From: Phycisphaerales bacterium UBA2421
GTDB taxonomy: Bacteria; Planctomycetota; Phycisphaerae; Tepidisphaerales; Tepidisphaeraceae
Assembly (NCBI GenBank): GCA_002343075.1
Contig: DDRH01000028.1
Location: forward strand, 63,719 to 127,718
DNA: 64,000 bases
Reading direction: 5' to 3'
Shown: piece after piece, positions 52,847-61,713 of the stretch
Layout: every line of letters begins with the position of its first letter
How positions within the stretch are numbered: position 1 is the stretch's first letter
Program-made: the position numbers and the translations under genes
The notes under the pieces: model-generated
What the model saw: the letters and a program-made list of their open reading frames with translations, nothing else
Told to the model about the DNA's origin: nothing
Database searches by the model: none

Positions 52847-53911
52847 TCAGGCAGACGGTGCGCCGTCCTGCATTCCGAAGCCCGTCACCGCGCCGCTGGC
52901 CGTCGCCGCGGGGCGTGCCGGGGCGTCGATCGTCTGCTTTTCGATGTAAGCACCTGCCAGCCAAAGGTTTACTGGGCGCGACGCGGCATGATCAGCCAGG
53001 ACACGCGCGATCGACTCTGCGAAGTGTGTCATGGGCACGAAATAGCCGGAGCACGGAACCGTGTCGCCCGTGGCACCAGCGCACCCGACCGACACACGCT
53101 GCGGCACGGTGATATCTTGTCGCGCAAGCACGTTCATAATGTCGGCCGCGGCGAAAGTGCAGCCGCAGATGATCGCGGTCGCGCCATGCTCAACCGCCGC
53201 GGGCGCGTCGTTGCAGCTCCCGTTCTCAACAGTCGCACCGCTGTCGTATCGAACGACGATCTGCCGCACTACATCATGCAAAGGTGACAGACCATCCCCC
53301 TCGGCTACGAAGAAGCGGCGGTGACCCAGCAATGCCATTTCGCGCGCCAGGTTTGCAGCCCCCAACTGCCGGTCAATCGCGACCGAATGGGTTGAGTACG
53401 CGCTCGCCTGTCTTGCGACAACAACGGTGGGGACGCTTCGCACCAGAAGGTCGCGAATCGCGGCGTCGGGCGTCTTGGTTGAAACATCAATGACCGCACT
53501 TACCCCCGCAATATCGCTCGGCCGCAGCGATTGTATCGCCGATGCAGCCACCAACTCCGGATTTAATCTAGCCAGGTGATCGTGAAGGAAGTGGCGCTTC
53601 GCCGGGTCATCGACGAGCAAGAGCCATTTTCCCATTTTTGCAGCCGGTTCGGGTTCGGTCCCGCGCACATAGGTCCCACGACCGATCGAACGATCGAGCA
53701 GCCCCTCGGCAGCGAGATCGGTCAGCGCTTTGCTGAGCGTTTTCGCGTTGACCCGAAAGCGCTTGGCCAATTGGCGCTCGCCGGGCAGTTTGCCCTGTAG
53801 GTCGCCCGAGCGAATCGCCTCGCGCAGCCGCTCGCGCAGCCGCTGAAACTTATAGCTCAGTCGCTGACTCTTACCGTCCTGCTCAAAAGATGAATCCGAC
53901 TCGTCTGGCAT
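52847..53911 (-). CDS. GntR-LacI chimeric transcription regulator
   Basis: A 354-residue regulator with a GntR-type winged helix at the N-terminus (about residues 20-85: LREAIRSGDLQGKLPGERQLAKRFRVNAKTLSKALTDLAAEGLL, in pieces, and SIGRGTYV) and a LacI/periplasmic-binding-like sensor domain (about 95-340: VSAVIDVSTKTPDA, VPTVVVAR, LGHRRFFVAEGDG, GATAIICGCTFAAADIM). This architecture is known from AraR of Bacillus. The sensor would bind a sugar or similar ligand. It converges with the amidohydrolase gene; no transporter is adjacent. The ATG at 53911 fits best. Confidence 0.8.
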   Translation of the reverse strand: MPDESDSSFEQDGKSQRLSYKFQRLRERLREAIRSGDLQGKLPGERQLAKRFRVNAKTLSKALTDLAAEGLLDRSIGRGTYVRGTEPEPAAKMGKWLLLVDDPAKRHFLHDHLARLNPELVAASAIQSLRPSDIAGVSAVIDVSTKTPDAAIRDLLVRSVPTVVVARQASAYSTHSVAIDRQLGAANLAREMALLGHRRFFVAEGDGLSPLHDVVRQIVVRYDSGATVENGSCNDAPAAVEHGATAIICGCTFAAADIMNVLARQDITVPQRVSVGCAGATGDTVPCSGYFVPMTHFAESIARVLADHAASRPVNLWLAGAYIEKQTIDAPARPAATASGAVTGFGMQDGAPSA

Positions 53912-53959
53912 TTCTATTTCCAAGTGTCGTAACCAACCCTTGCGAATGCACAAAACCAC

Positions 53960-54289
53960 ACGCCAACTTTGCGGCAGCGCTCACCGTACACGCGGAATCT
54001 CCTCACGCCCTGTGCAGCGGCACAAAATCGGGGACGCGTGTCAGGCAGGCGTAGTCGGACTACCCGCCCAATGAGAGAGAGGTTTGATCGTTCCCGAACC
54101 TGAAGTTTATCTTGGTCGTCGGGTCTTCTGCAAGCATTGTTTCAAGTTTGCCACGATTTTCGTGCCCAACCCGGTGCTACTGATCAACGCCAGCTTATCC
54201 AAACCGCCGTACTGAAGCGTGCACACAAAAGTTTCAAGTGGCTGGACCCGGCTGCGGAGGCCCGAACAGGCAAACAGTAGCGGCGGGGA
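53960..54289. other. Intergenic stretch between the MBL hydrolase and the GntR/LacI gene
   Basis: These 330 bases lie upstream of the GntR/LacI gene and downstream of the MBL gene (both minus strand). No gene, tRNA or strong hairpin is evident; it presumably contains the regulator's promoter. Confidence 0.35.
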
Positions 54290-55201
54290 TTAAACCGGGA
54301 CACTCATTCCGTCTGCGGCATGGATGACTTCCGCATCCCAATCCAGCCCGCGGAGAATTTGCTTTGTGTGAACCAGCTTCTGATCCAGAAATGCATCGTC
54401 ATGCAGCGGGTCGTGGTGCACCACGATCCATTTCTTCACGTTGCATAGTTTGCAGAGCAGACACAAACTGGAAAGCGACGAATGCCCCCAACCGATGCGC
54501 CCGCTGTACTCTTCATCGGTGTATTGCGCTTCGGCAATCAGCACATCAACATTCTCGATGAACTTCAGGATGCGCGAATACGGTTCGAGAAGATCCGGCC
54601 GCAGAGGGACATCTTGTGGCATCCCCAGGTAGCCCTTTAGAAACTCATTGTCGCTGAGATACGCCACCGACTTGCCGCTTGGCCCTGTCACCCGAAACCC
54701 CGCGCTGGCACAGGGGTGATCGGTGGCAACCCACGAGACGGCCAGCGGGCCGATGGGAATTGTCGCACTCTGGTCGTCCAGATCATGGAAACGCAGCGCC
54801 GCGGTCACTTCCTTCAGCGCGACCGGGAAGAACTCGTGTTTCATCATGTCGGCAAAGCGGTCGATCAGGTCGCTGCCCGCCTCCGCGGGGCCGTAGATAT
54901 CCACTTCATTGCCCGGCACATAAATGGGGGTGAAAAATGGAAAGCCCTGAATGTGATCCCAGTGAGTATGGCTGATGAACAGCGCATGCTTGGCCGGGCC
55001 GCGCTTCACGAGATCCTGCCCGAGCGGATAAATCCCCGTGCCGGCGTCGATTATGACGCGGTGACCGTCCATGAAGACTTCAATACAGGGCGTATTCCCC
55101 CCGTGGCGCACGAACTGCTGACCCGAAATCGGGATCGACCCGCGCGTGCCCCAAAGCCGACAATATGCCTGACTATTCCCTACTTGTCCGGCGGCGGACA
55201 T
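54290..55201 (-). CDS. MBL-fold metallohydrolase (RNase Z/PhnP-like group)
   Basis: The 303-residue protein belongs to the beta-lactamase-fold hydrolases: LWGTRGSIPIS opening (typical of a stand-alone MBL group), RHGGNTPCIEV, VIIDAGTGIYPLG, and the metal motif FISHTHWDHIQGFPFF (HxHxDH). ATDHPCASAGFRV, SDNEFLKG and WGHSSLSSLCLL supply later ligands, with HHDPLHDD at the end. Members cleave phosphodiester or other esters. No operon partner or substrate can be named. It is a single gene. Confidence 0.8.
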   Translation of the reverse strand: MSAAGQVGNSQAYCRLWGTRGSIPISGQQFVRHGGNTPCIEVFMDGHRVIIDAGTGIYPLGQDLVKRGPAKHALFISHTHWDHIQGFPFFTPIYVPGNEVDIYGPAEAGSDLIDRFADMMKHEFFPVALKEVTAALRFHDLDDQSATIPIGPLAVSWVATDHPCASAGFRVTGPSGKSVAYLSDNEFLKGYLGMPQDVPLRPDLLEPYSRILKFIENVDVLIAEAQYTDEEYSGRIGWGHSSLSSLCLLCKLCNVKKWIVVHHDPLHDDAFLDQKLVHTKQILRGLDWDAEVIHAADGMSVPV

Positions 55202-55433
55202 CCCGACTCCTCACTCTCCCCGAGGCGTCATGCTACCGGCACCTCAATCGCGACACAAAACTTTATCCTGTAAACAGATATCGACACTTCTACGGCACAT
55301 GATCGCAACAAAAACGTCGCCCGGAAACTTTCGTTCACGGGCGACGCAAAACTGTTCAAAATATCACACTCGACAGGTGCCCCCAAAGACCGAACGCCCA
55401 AGGGTACCACAGACGGCAGACCGCAGGGCCAGC

Positions 55434-55697
55434 CTATTCCGCGGCGGCGGCGGGCTTGTAGTTGCGGCGCTTCGGCTTGGTAATCAGGCCCATCTTCAAT
55501 GCCTTCGTGCTGACCTTAATCCGCACAATGCGGCCATTGATTACCGCACGCACCTTTTGAATGTTGGCCCGAAACTTGCGAGCCGTAATGCCCGTGCACT
55601 TGGTCCCCACCCCGCCGAGGTACTTTGCCTTGCCTCGATGGGTCTTCTGGTTGCCAAAAGACGTATGACGGCCTGTAAAATGACATACACGGGGCAT
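55434..55697 (-). CDS. rpmB: Ribosomal protein bL28
   Basis: The 87-residue basic protein matches bL28 of the large ribosomal subunit. It opens MPRVCHFTGRHTSFGNQKTHRG, keeping the C.xTG pattern and the loop before the NxxSH/NxxTH element. The rest, RKFRANIQKVRAVINGRIVRIKVSTKALKMGLITK, in pieces, follows the family, which ends in the ISTRALR.GLI segment (here VSTKALKMGLI). The C-terminus has an extra RRNYKPAAAAE tail. It is single, as usual for this gene in many bacteria. Confidence 0.85.
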   Translation of the reverse strand: MPRVCHFTGRHTSFGNQKTHRGKAKYLGGVGTKCTGITARKFRANIQKVRAVINGRIVRIKVSTKALKMGLITKPKRRNYKPAAAAE

Positions 55698-55830
55698 GCG
55701 ACACTTCCTTCTAGTTCAATCAAAGCCGACATTCACGGTCGAAAATCGGGCCGAGTAATTTATCCGAGCCAGTTGGGTTTTGCAAACAGACCCTAAGTGG
55801 CTTGAAAATCGTCACTTACGGCAGGTACCC

Positions 55831-55877
55831 AATAAAAGCGACCGTCGGCCGTCAACAGCAACACGGCCGACGATCGC
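55831..55877 (-). terminator. Rho-independent terminator of the secretin gene
   Basis: On the minus strand a 15-bp stem with one G-T pair (GCGATCGTCGGCCGT / ACGGCCGACGGTCGC) and a ten-base loop is followed by TTTTATT. It begins 43 bases after the secretin stop codon. Confidence 0.85.
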
Positions 55878-55920
55878 TCTTGTCACCCTGCCGACGTTTT
55901 TCGGCGTCCAGGGTGCGGGC

Positions 55921-58900
55921 TTACTGGGCCCGCTCGCTCAACAGCGGGAACTGCTTGGCTTCCTGTTCACGCTGGATGATGATCGTCGGTTTCACCAGGA
56001 TGAGCAGAACCTGATCGTCCTTGGCCATTGAGCGATTGGTGAACAATCGCTTCAGGAATGGGATTTTGCTCAAGACCGGCACGCCCGATTCACGTTCAAT
56101 CTCCGCGGCGAGGCTCTGCCCGCCGAGCAGAAGCGTCCCGCCGTCGGGCACGCTGACGGTTGTCCTCACTTCGGTGATCTGAATTTCCGGCTGCTGAATG
56201 AACCCAGTTGCCACGCCTGCGTTGCCATCATCACCCGTGCCACCTGCAGTCGCCTGGGCGACTTGGAAGTTGACGAGGTTCAGCAACTGCGCCACCTGCG
56301 GGCGGAGCGTAAGGGTGACATATTTTCGGTCAGAACTGACGGTCGCCTGAACGTCCAGAATCGCGCCAGTGTTTACCAATGCCGGTGTCGGGTCGAAGCC
56401 GACAGCGCCGGTGCCGACGATCGGCTGCAGGTCGCTGACATATGCCCGCTGGGTCGAGATCAAAACATAAGCCCGCTGGCCATTGAAGAGCGTCACCCGC
56501 GGTGCGGTGATGGTGCTCACGCTCTGCGATGCCTGCGTCGCACGAATCAACGCCGTCACCTGGAAATCATCAAGGAAGGTAATTCCAGTTGACAGCGCCG
56601 GGCCAGCGCCCGTAGTGCCTCCGATCACCGACGCGAGATTGCCCGGCAGGCTCGTATCGAGGTTGCTGGCTTGTGTAAATCCGAACGAGTTCTGCAACAC
56701 CCTTACCACGCCCGGGGTTGGATTCGGGTTGGTCGGCGAGATGCTCGTCGGATCAAAGAACCGATCCTGATCGAGGTTGGCAAAGGCGAAATCAAAGTCC
56801 ACGCCGACATCTTCCAGGAAGTTACGCTGTACGCTCAGGAACCGCGCTTCGATGGTTACCTGAATGGCGCGGGTCTCACGCAATTGCTCCAGCAGGCGAA
56901 CCAGTTGACGCTGATTTTCCGGCGTCTGCGTGACGATGAGCTGCCCCTGCAACTCGCGAAGGCTGCCGACTGCCCCGCCGTTGTCTTTCCAGCTATCGCT
57001 GGCGACGGTGTCTTGAATCAGCCGGATGATCTCATCGACAAGCTCGACGCGTGTCGGGCCTTCGTCATCCTCACCCCCGCCGCCGCCGCCGAACAGGTTG
57101 CCACCGCCACCACCGCCTCGACCTGCTGACTGTTGCTGCTGCAGGTTAAAGTCGGGGGCGTTGTCAAAGTCGGGAATGTTGATGATCAGATCGCGAATGT
57201 CATAAACGCGGGTAACCACGTTTGCCGACAGATCTTCTTCCGTGCTGATGGTGATAACGCCTTCATCGATCGTGTAGCCGAGGCGGACCGTGCCCCCGCC
57301 GACTTCATTCAGCACGGTGTTGAGCACCTTGGCAAACTTGACATCGCGCAGCCGGGCCGACACCTGCGTGTCCTTGGCAATGCCGGCCGCTTCAAGGGCG
57401 CGCCAGTTGACGAAGATATTGGCCTGGCTCACGTCGCGCAGGAAATCGACCACATCGCTGAACGCAACATTGCTGAAGTTGATTTCCGGCAACTTGCGAT
57501 CGAGCGCGATCGCGACGCCCTGATCTTCCTGGCTCGCACCGCGTTCGGCTTCGACCGTGCGCTCGCGGCGCTCGGAAAGTTCCGGCCAGTTTTCTGGATA
57601 GCGGAGAATGTCATTATACGGAATTCGCTTTTCTTCGTTCTCGATCAGCACATCGGTCATCTGGCGATCAAACGTCTCGCGATACTTTCGCTGTTTGGCG
57701 AATTGAGCCTGATCGAGCAGGAACGGACGCATTCCATTGGCGTAATCGTCGTTGCGATCGAGCACCAGAATCTGATCAACCGCGGCCAGGGCCTGCGCCC
57801 AGTCGCGTTGCCGGGTGTGCTCCATCGCAGTCCGGCGGAGGGTCTTGATTGTCGCGATTCGCTGCTCACGCTCGGCCTGTTCTTTCGCCTTCTGCAGCGC
57901 GACCGCTTCTTCCGAAGCGCTCTGGGCGGCGGCCGACTCAAAACTGAGGCGGCTTTGTTCCAGTCGATTCTGCGTTTCGGCGATCACGGCATCAAATCGA
58001 TTTAACTCTGCGGTCTGGAAAATCGTCGGGTCGGTCGCGCGGGCAATGCGGGCCTGCGAGATCGCGGCTTCGGCGTCCTTGTAGTTGGTGGCGCTGATGT
58101 TGCGATTGGCCGTATTGATCGCATTGTCGAACGAAAAGCTGATCGCCTCACGACGCGTAAGAATCTGCTTTTCCTGCTCGGCCAGCAAGTCGCGCGCGGC
58201 CGGTTGGCGATTGGTCAACTGCAGCATGCGGTTACGGCCGTTGCTGGCTTCGGAATTGGCCGGATCGAGCGCGGCGGCCTGGGTATATAGCGTCAGCGCT
58301 TCATCTAGCTTGCTGGCGGCGGCGGCTTCATCGGCTTGATTCACAAGCTCCCGCGCATCGAATGCACGCTTCTCGGCCTCGGCCCGAGTCAACTCAGCCG
58401 TGCGGCGAAGGTCGTCCTGCACCGTCGGCATTGCTTCGGCGGGCGCTGGCTCGGTCGCAAGCGGCTCGGAGGTGACGACCGGCGCTTCGGTAACAACAGG
58501 AGGCTCACCAACTGCACCCGTTGTAACACCTGAAGCAACGGGCGCGCTGCCGGTAGACGGTGTCTCCACGGCGGGTTCGACCGCTGGCTCAACCGGCGGC
58601 GCTGCCTTCGCCTGCGCTTCCATGCGGGCCAATTCGGCTGCAGCTTCGGCTTCCTTGGCAGCGATGGCGGCGGCTTCGGCTTCCCGGGCAGCGCGCTCGG
58701 CGGCTTCGCGCTCGGCTGAGGCCTGCGCCTCAACCATCGCGCGCTGCGCGTCGGCCTGCTCCTTGGCATCCATCCGGGCCAGCATTTTCGCGGGCGAATC
58801 CTCGAAAAGCCCGGGCCGATAGTTCAGATTGTTCGCGAGCGTGAGATTTTCACGCGCCGCAACCCAATCGCCTCGGCGATATTGGTCGCGACCCATGACG

Positions 58901-59865
58901 TACGCGTCTTTGGCCCGCTTTTTCACATCACCGACCGCGGCCTTGGCAGCCTGTTCCTGATACGGCTCAGACGCCCTGGCAGCCGCTTCGGGTGTCGGGG
59001 GGACTTCCGTCGCAGTCACTTCCTTCACCGCGACCGCGGGACCCGTGAAACCGGCGGCAATGCGCTCGTTGGTTTCGCTCAAATAGTCGCTGACGCTCTT
59101 CTCGAACAATCCGGCGCGGTAGTTCGAGGCCTTCAATTGCTCAAACTTCGGCTTGGCTTCCGCATAGCGACCGGCCTTAAAATCGGCCTTTGCCACCGCG
59201 TAAAGTCCTTTGAGATCAGTGGTTGCGCGACGGGCGACGTTTTCCGCCACCGCAATCTGCTCGCGTGCCTTGGCGCGCGTGCCTTCATCGACAAAGCGGT
59301 TTTCAGCGGCTTGGCGATAGTTTTCAATTGCGGCGACGGAATTGCCCGCGGCAAGCTCGGCTTCACCCTTTTCAAATGCGGCCCGCGCCGCGCGACGCTG
59401 GGTGGCCCCAGTTTCGGCCTTCGTGAGCATGTCGGCAAAGGTCTGACGCGTGGCGTCGTCCCAGCTCGCGTCCGGCTCCACCTGCTGGAGTGTTGCCAGC
59501 GACTCTTCATATTGCTTGTTATTTAGCTCGTCGACGCCTTTCTTGAGCAGTTCCTGCGCGCTGAGTGGCGTCGGTTGGAGGGACAGGTTGATCGCGATCG
59601 GCTGATCATCCACCGTACGAACGCCCGACTCGACCAGCGCCGAGCCTCGACCGCCAGCGGGCCGGTCTTCGGCGTGCACGCCGAGCGGCGAAATCGCCAT
59701 CACGGGCACAGCCAACGCCACCGCGGCAGCAAGCCGGGCAAGTCGGCCCCGCGAGCACCGCCGCAACTGCGACGCAGTCGGCCGCAGGGCCGGCGCGGGC
59801 GTTTGCGCTTGGGTAAAAGGAATGGTGGAGAAACGCGATGACGGGTCGAGATCGTTGAAGAACAC
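55921..59865 (-). CDS. Giant secretin-like outer membrane protein with N-terminal TPR/coiled-coil region
   Basis: A 1314-residue protein. A signal-like segment (LARLAAAVALAVPVMAISPLGVHA, about 43-66) leads to TPR-like repeats (about 95-340; LLKKGVDELNNKQYEESLATL) and a long Ala/Glu-rich coiled coil (about 360-470). More TPR-like helices follow (to about 800). A secretin N-domain part (VDFLRDVSQANIFVNW) precedes the C-terminal secretin domain (about 1010-1300; VSVPDGGTLLLGGQ and IPFLKRLFTNR). Secretins form the outer membrane pore for type II secretion or type IV pili. The GTG at 59865 has GGAGGA six bases before it. The divergent gene is pilT. Confidence 0.82.
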   Translation of the reverse strand: MFFNDLDPSSRFSTIPFTQAQTPAPALRPTASQLRRCSRGRLARLAAAVALAVPVMAISPLGVHAEDRPAGGRGSALVESGVRTVDDQPIAINLSLQPTPLSAQELLKKGVDELNNKQYEESLATLQQVEPDASWDDATRQTFADMLTKAETGATQRRAARAAFEKGEAELAAGNSVAAIENYRQAAENRFVDEGTRAKAREQIAVAENVARRATTDLKGLYAVAKADFKAGRYAEAKPKFEQLKASNYRAGLFEKSVSDYLSETNERIAAGFTGPAVAVKEVTATEVPPTPEAAARASEPYQEQAAKAAVGDVKKRAKDAYVMGRDQYRRGDWVAARENLTLANNLNYRPGLFEDSPAKMLARMDAKEQADAQRAMVEAQASAEREAAERAAREAEAAAIAAKEAEAAAELARMEAQAKAAPPVEPAVEPAVETPSTGSAPVASGVTTGAVGEPPVVTEAPVVTSEPLATEPAPAEAMPTVQDDLRRTAELTRAEAEKRAFDARELVNQADEAAAASKLDEALTLYTQAAALDPANSEASNGRNRMLQLTNRQPAARDLLAEQEKQILTRREAISFSFDNAINTANRNISATNYKDAEAAISQARIARATDPTIFQTAELNRFDAVIAETQNRLEQSRLSFESAAAQSASEEAVALQKAKEQAEREQRIATIKTLRRTAMEHTRQRDWAQALAAVDQILVLDRNDDYANGMRPFLLDQAQFAKQRKYRETFDRQMTDVLIENEEKRIPYNDILRYPENWPELSERRERTVEAERGASQEDQGVAIALDRKLPEINFSNVAFSDVVDFLRDVSQANIFVNWRALEAAGIAKDTQVSARLRDVKFAKVLNTVLNEVGGGTVRLGYTIDEGVITISTEEDLSANVVTRVYDIRDLIINIPDFDNAPDFNLQQQQSAGRGGGGGGNLFGGGGGGEDDEGPTRVELVDEIIRLIQDTVASDSWKDNGGAVGSLRELQGQLIVTQTPENQRQLVRLLEQLRETRAIQVTIEARFLSVQRNFLEDVGVDFDFAFANLDQDRFFDPTSISPTNPNPTPGVVRVLQNSFGFTQASNLDTSLPGNLASVIGGTTGAGPALSTGITFLDDFQVTALIRATQASQSVSTITAPRVTLFNGQRAYVLISTQRAYVSDLQPIVGTGAVGFDPTPALVNTGAILDVQATVSSDRKYVTLTLRPQVAQLLNLVNFQVAQATAGGTGDDGNAGVATGFIQQPEIQITEVRTTVSVPDGGTLLLGGQSLAAEIERESGVPVLSKIPFLKRLFTNRSMAKDDQVLLILVKPTIIIQREQEAKQFPLLSERAQ

Positions 59866-60498
59866 GATCTTCCTCCTCACAACTTGTAGCCGGTAGATGG
59901 GGTCGGTGCGTCCACACTCCCGTCGGCCGGCTGAACTTCCCACGCGTTACGGCAGGTCGATCAACCCCGTGCGTCGACGCCGACGCCAGAGCCGAGTAGG
60001 ACAACATTGCTCGGTAGATCGAAGCATGCGCGGGAATCTCAACTCGATGCAAGTCCTTGGTGCCAAATCATTTAGAGCGAGCAGGCGGCAGTCTCGCCAC
60101 ACCCGGAAACGGTCAAAAGACGGTCAAAACAAAACACGCAAAACAATGCAGGTCTCGTGCAGATCCGCAGCTCTCATGCCGCTTAACAGTCGCCCCCCTG
60201 ACTTCTGACCCGGCGTTCACCGGGCCGGTTAGGGGCAAAACCAACATTCTTTTCGCCCGCCAAACCGGTGCGACCCGGATTGACTTGCGGCGCGGAAATC
60301 TAACCGAACGCAATGGGCGTTTCAAATAAAATGGGTTGTATCAACGGTGGTAAGCGACGTCCCAATATGATTGAGGCAATTCTCCAGAAAGACCTGCCAG
60401 ACGCGGCAAACCGGCGAGGGGTCATGTGAGCGTCGGCGCCAGTGCTCAATCTGGGGCCAGCCGGTATCATTCGTGGAAACTTCGAGAGGTAGGGACTC
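59866..60498. other. Divergent intergenic region between the secretin and pilT genes
   Basis: These 633 bases hold no supported gene. They must contain the promoters of both genes. A short direct repeat ACGGTCAAAA occurs twice near 60108-60127. No terminator or tRNA is evident. The length is unusual for this compact window and could hide a small RNA. Confidence 0.4.
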
Positions 60499-61602
60499 AT
60501 GATCGATCTTCAGGGATTGCTCAAATTTGGCGTCGATAACAGCGCCTCCGACATCCACATCCAGGCCGGCCTTCCGCCGAGGGTGCGGATTGGCGGGGTG
60601 ATGCGCGCCGTGACCCTCCCGCCGCCGGATGATGACACGGTGCGGAAGTTTATCGCCAGCCTGGCGCCTCCTCGCATGCAGGAAGACCTTGATCAACGCC
60701 TGATCGACGGAATGGACTTTTCCCATTCCGGGCCCGGCGGGGAGCGGTTTCGGTGTTCGGGCTATCAGCACCTGGGCTTGGCGGGGTTGGCGATGCGCGT
60801 GGTGAAGGGGAAAATCCCGACTATCAGCGAACTCAACCTCCCGCCGGCGGTTTCCGACATCGCCATTGCCCGCCGCGGGCTTACCCTCGTCACCGGGACC
60901 ACCGGCAGCGGGAAATCCACCACCCTGGCGGCGATGATCGATCTCATTAACCAGTCGTTTCCCGCGAAAATAATCTGTATTGAAGACCCCGTGGAGTACC
61001 TGCACACGCCCAAGCAGGCGATGATCTCGCAGCTTGAGGTTGGCAGCGATACGCCCAGTTTTGACAAGGCTTTACGACAATCGCTTCGGCAAGACCCTGA
61101 TGTGATTCTGGTCGGCGAACTGCGCGACGTCGATACCCTGAAAATCGCCCTGCGCGCCGCAGACACAGGCCATCAGGTCTTTTCCACGGTTCACTCGGCC
61201 AGCGCGCCCCAGACGGTGGAACGCATTATCGCAATGTTCCCCCCGGCGGAGCACAAACTCCTGCTCACCCAGCTTGCAACCAACCTTGAAGCGATCATCT
61301 CACAGCGGCTGCTCATCTGCCGCGACAACAAGCGCCGCCCGGCGGTCGAAATCCTCCGTGGCGGGCCGGTGCCCACGAAATACATCCTCGAAGGCCGTGC
61401 CATGGAACTCGGCGATTACCTCAAAACCGCCGGCAACGGCCAGCAGACCTTCGATCAGGACTTGCTGGGAATGTTCAAGAGGGAGCTGATCACCTATGCC
61501 GAGGCCATGCACAACGCCAGCAGCCCAGAAAGCCTGCAAATGAGCCTCCGCGGCATCGCTGGCAGCGGCGCGGTCAGCGAGACGGTCAAACGCGGGGGGT
61601 AG
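60499..61602 (+). CDS. pilT: PilT-like type IV pilus retraction ATPase
   Basis: The 367-residue AAA-type ATPase matches PilT/PilU, which power pilus retraction. It has [17 protein letters not shown] at the start, Walker [10 protein letters not shown] (133-141), the Asp box [41 protein letters not shown] (Walker B with catalytic Glu; given in parts) and a His box region [15 protein letters not shown]. The C-terminal motif AIRNLIRE, needed for retraction in classical PilT, is not recognisable; the matching place reads [16 protein letters not shown]. It may be a PilU-like or otherwise divergent PilT. GAGGTAGGG precedes the ATG. Confidence 0.9.
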   Translation: MIDLQGLLKFGVDNSASDIHIQAGLPPRVRIGGVMRAVTLPPPDDDTVRKFIASLAPPRMQEDLDQRLIDGMDFSHSGPGGERFRCSGYQHLGLAGLAMRVVKGKIPTISELNLPPAVSDIAIARRGLTLVTGTTGSGKSTTLAAMIDLINQSFPAKIICIEDPVEYLHTPKQAMISQLEVGSDTPSFDKALRQSLRQDPDVILVGELRDVDTLKIALRAADTGHQVFSTVHSASAPQTVERIIAMFPPAEHKLLLTQLATNLEAIISQRLLICRDNKRRPAVEILRGGPVPTKYILEGRAMELGDYLKTAGNGQQTFDQDLLGMFKRELITYAEAMHNASSPESLQMSLRGIAGSGAVSETVKRGG

Positions 61603-61713
61603 TGATTCTCAAGACGCACCCGTTGTTCTTGACGACGGAACCACGCAGTTTTCCATTCACTAAATGACCGCTTTGCCTCGGCGCGCTCAGGCTCATACGA
61701 TTCCCGACTCAAA

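Noticed and set aside
58882..59526. A 214-codon plus-strand open frame
   Set aside because: It lies opposite the secretin gene's TPR region; the secretin reading is supported by domains and a ribosome site.
61640..61670. A LexA-like half-site pair (TGTTC ... GGAAC) before uvrA
   Set aside because: The spacing is nine bases and the second half is imperfect, so it does not match the radA palindrome.
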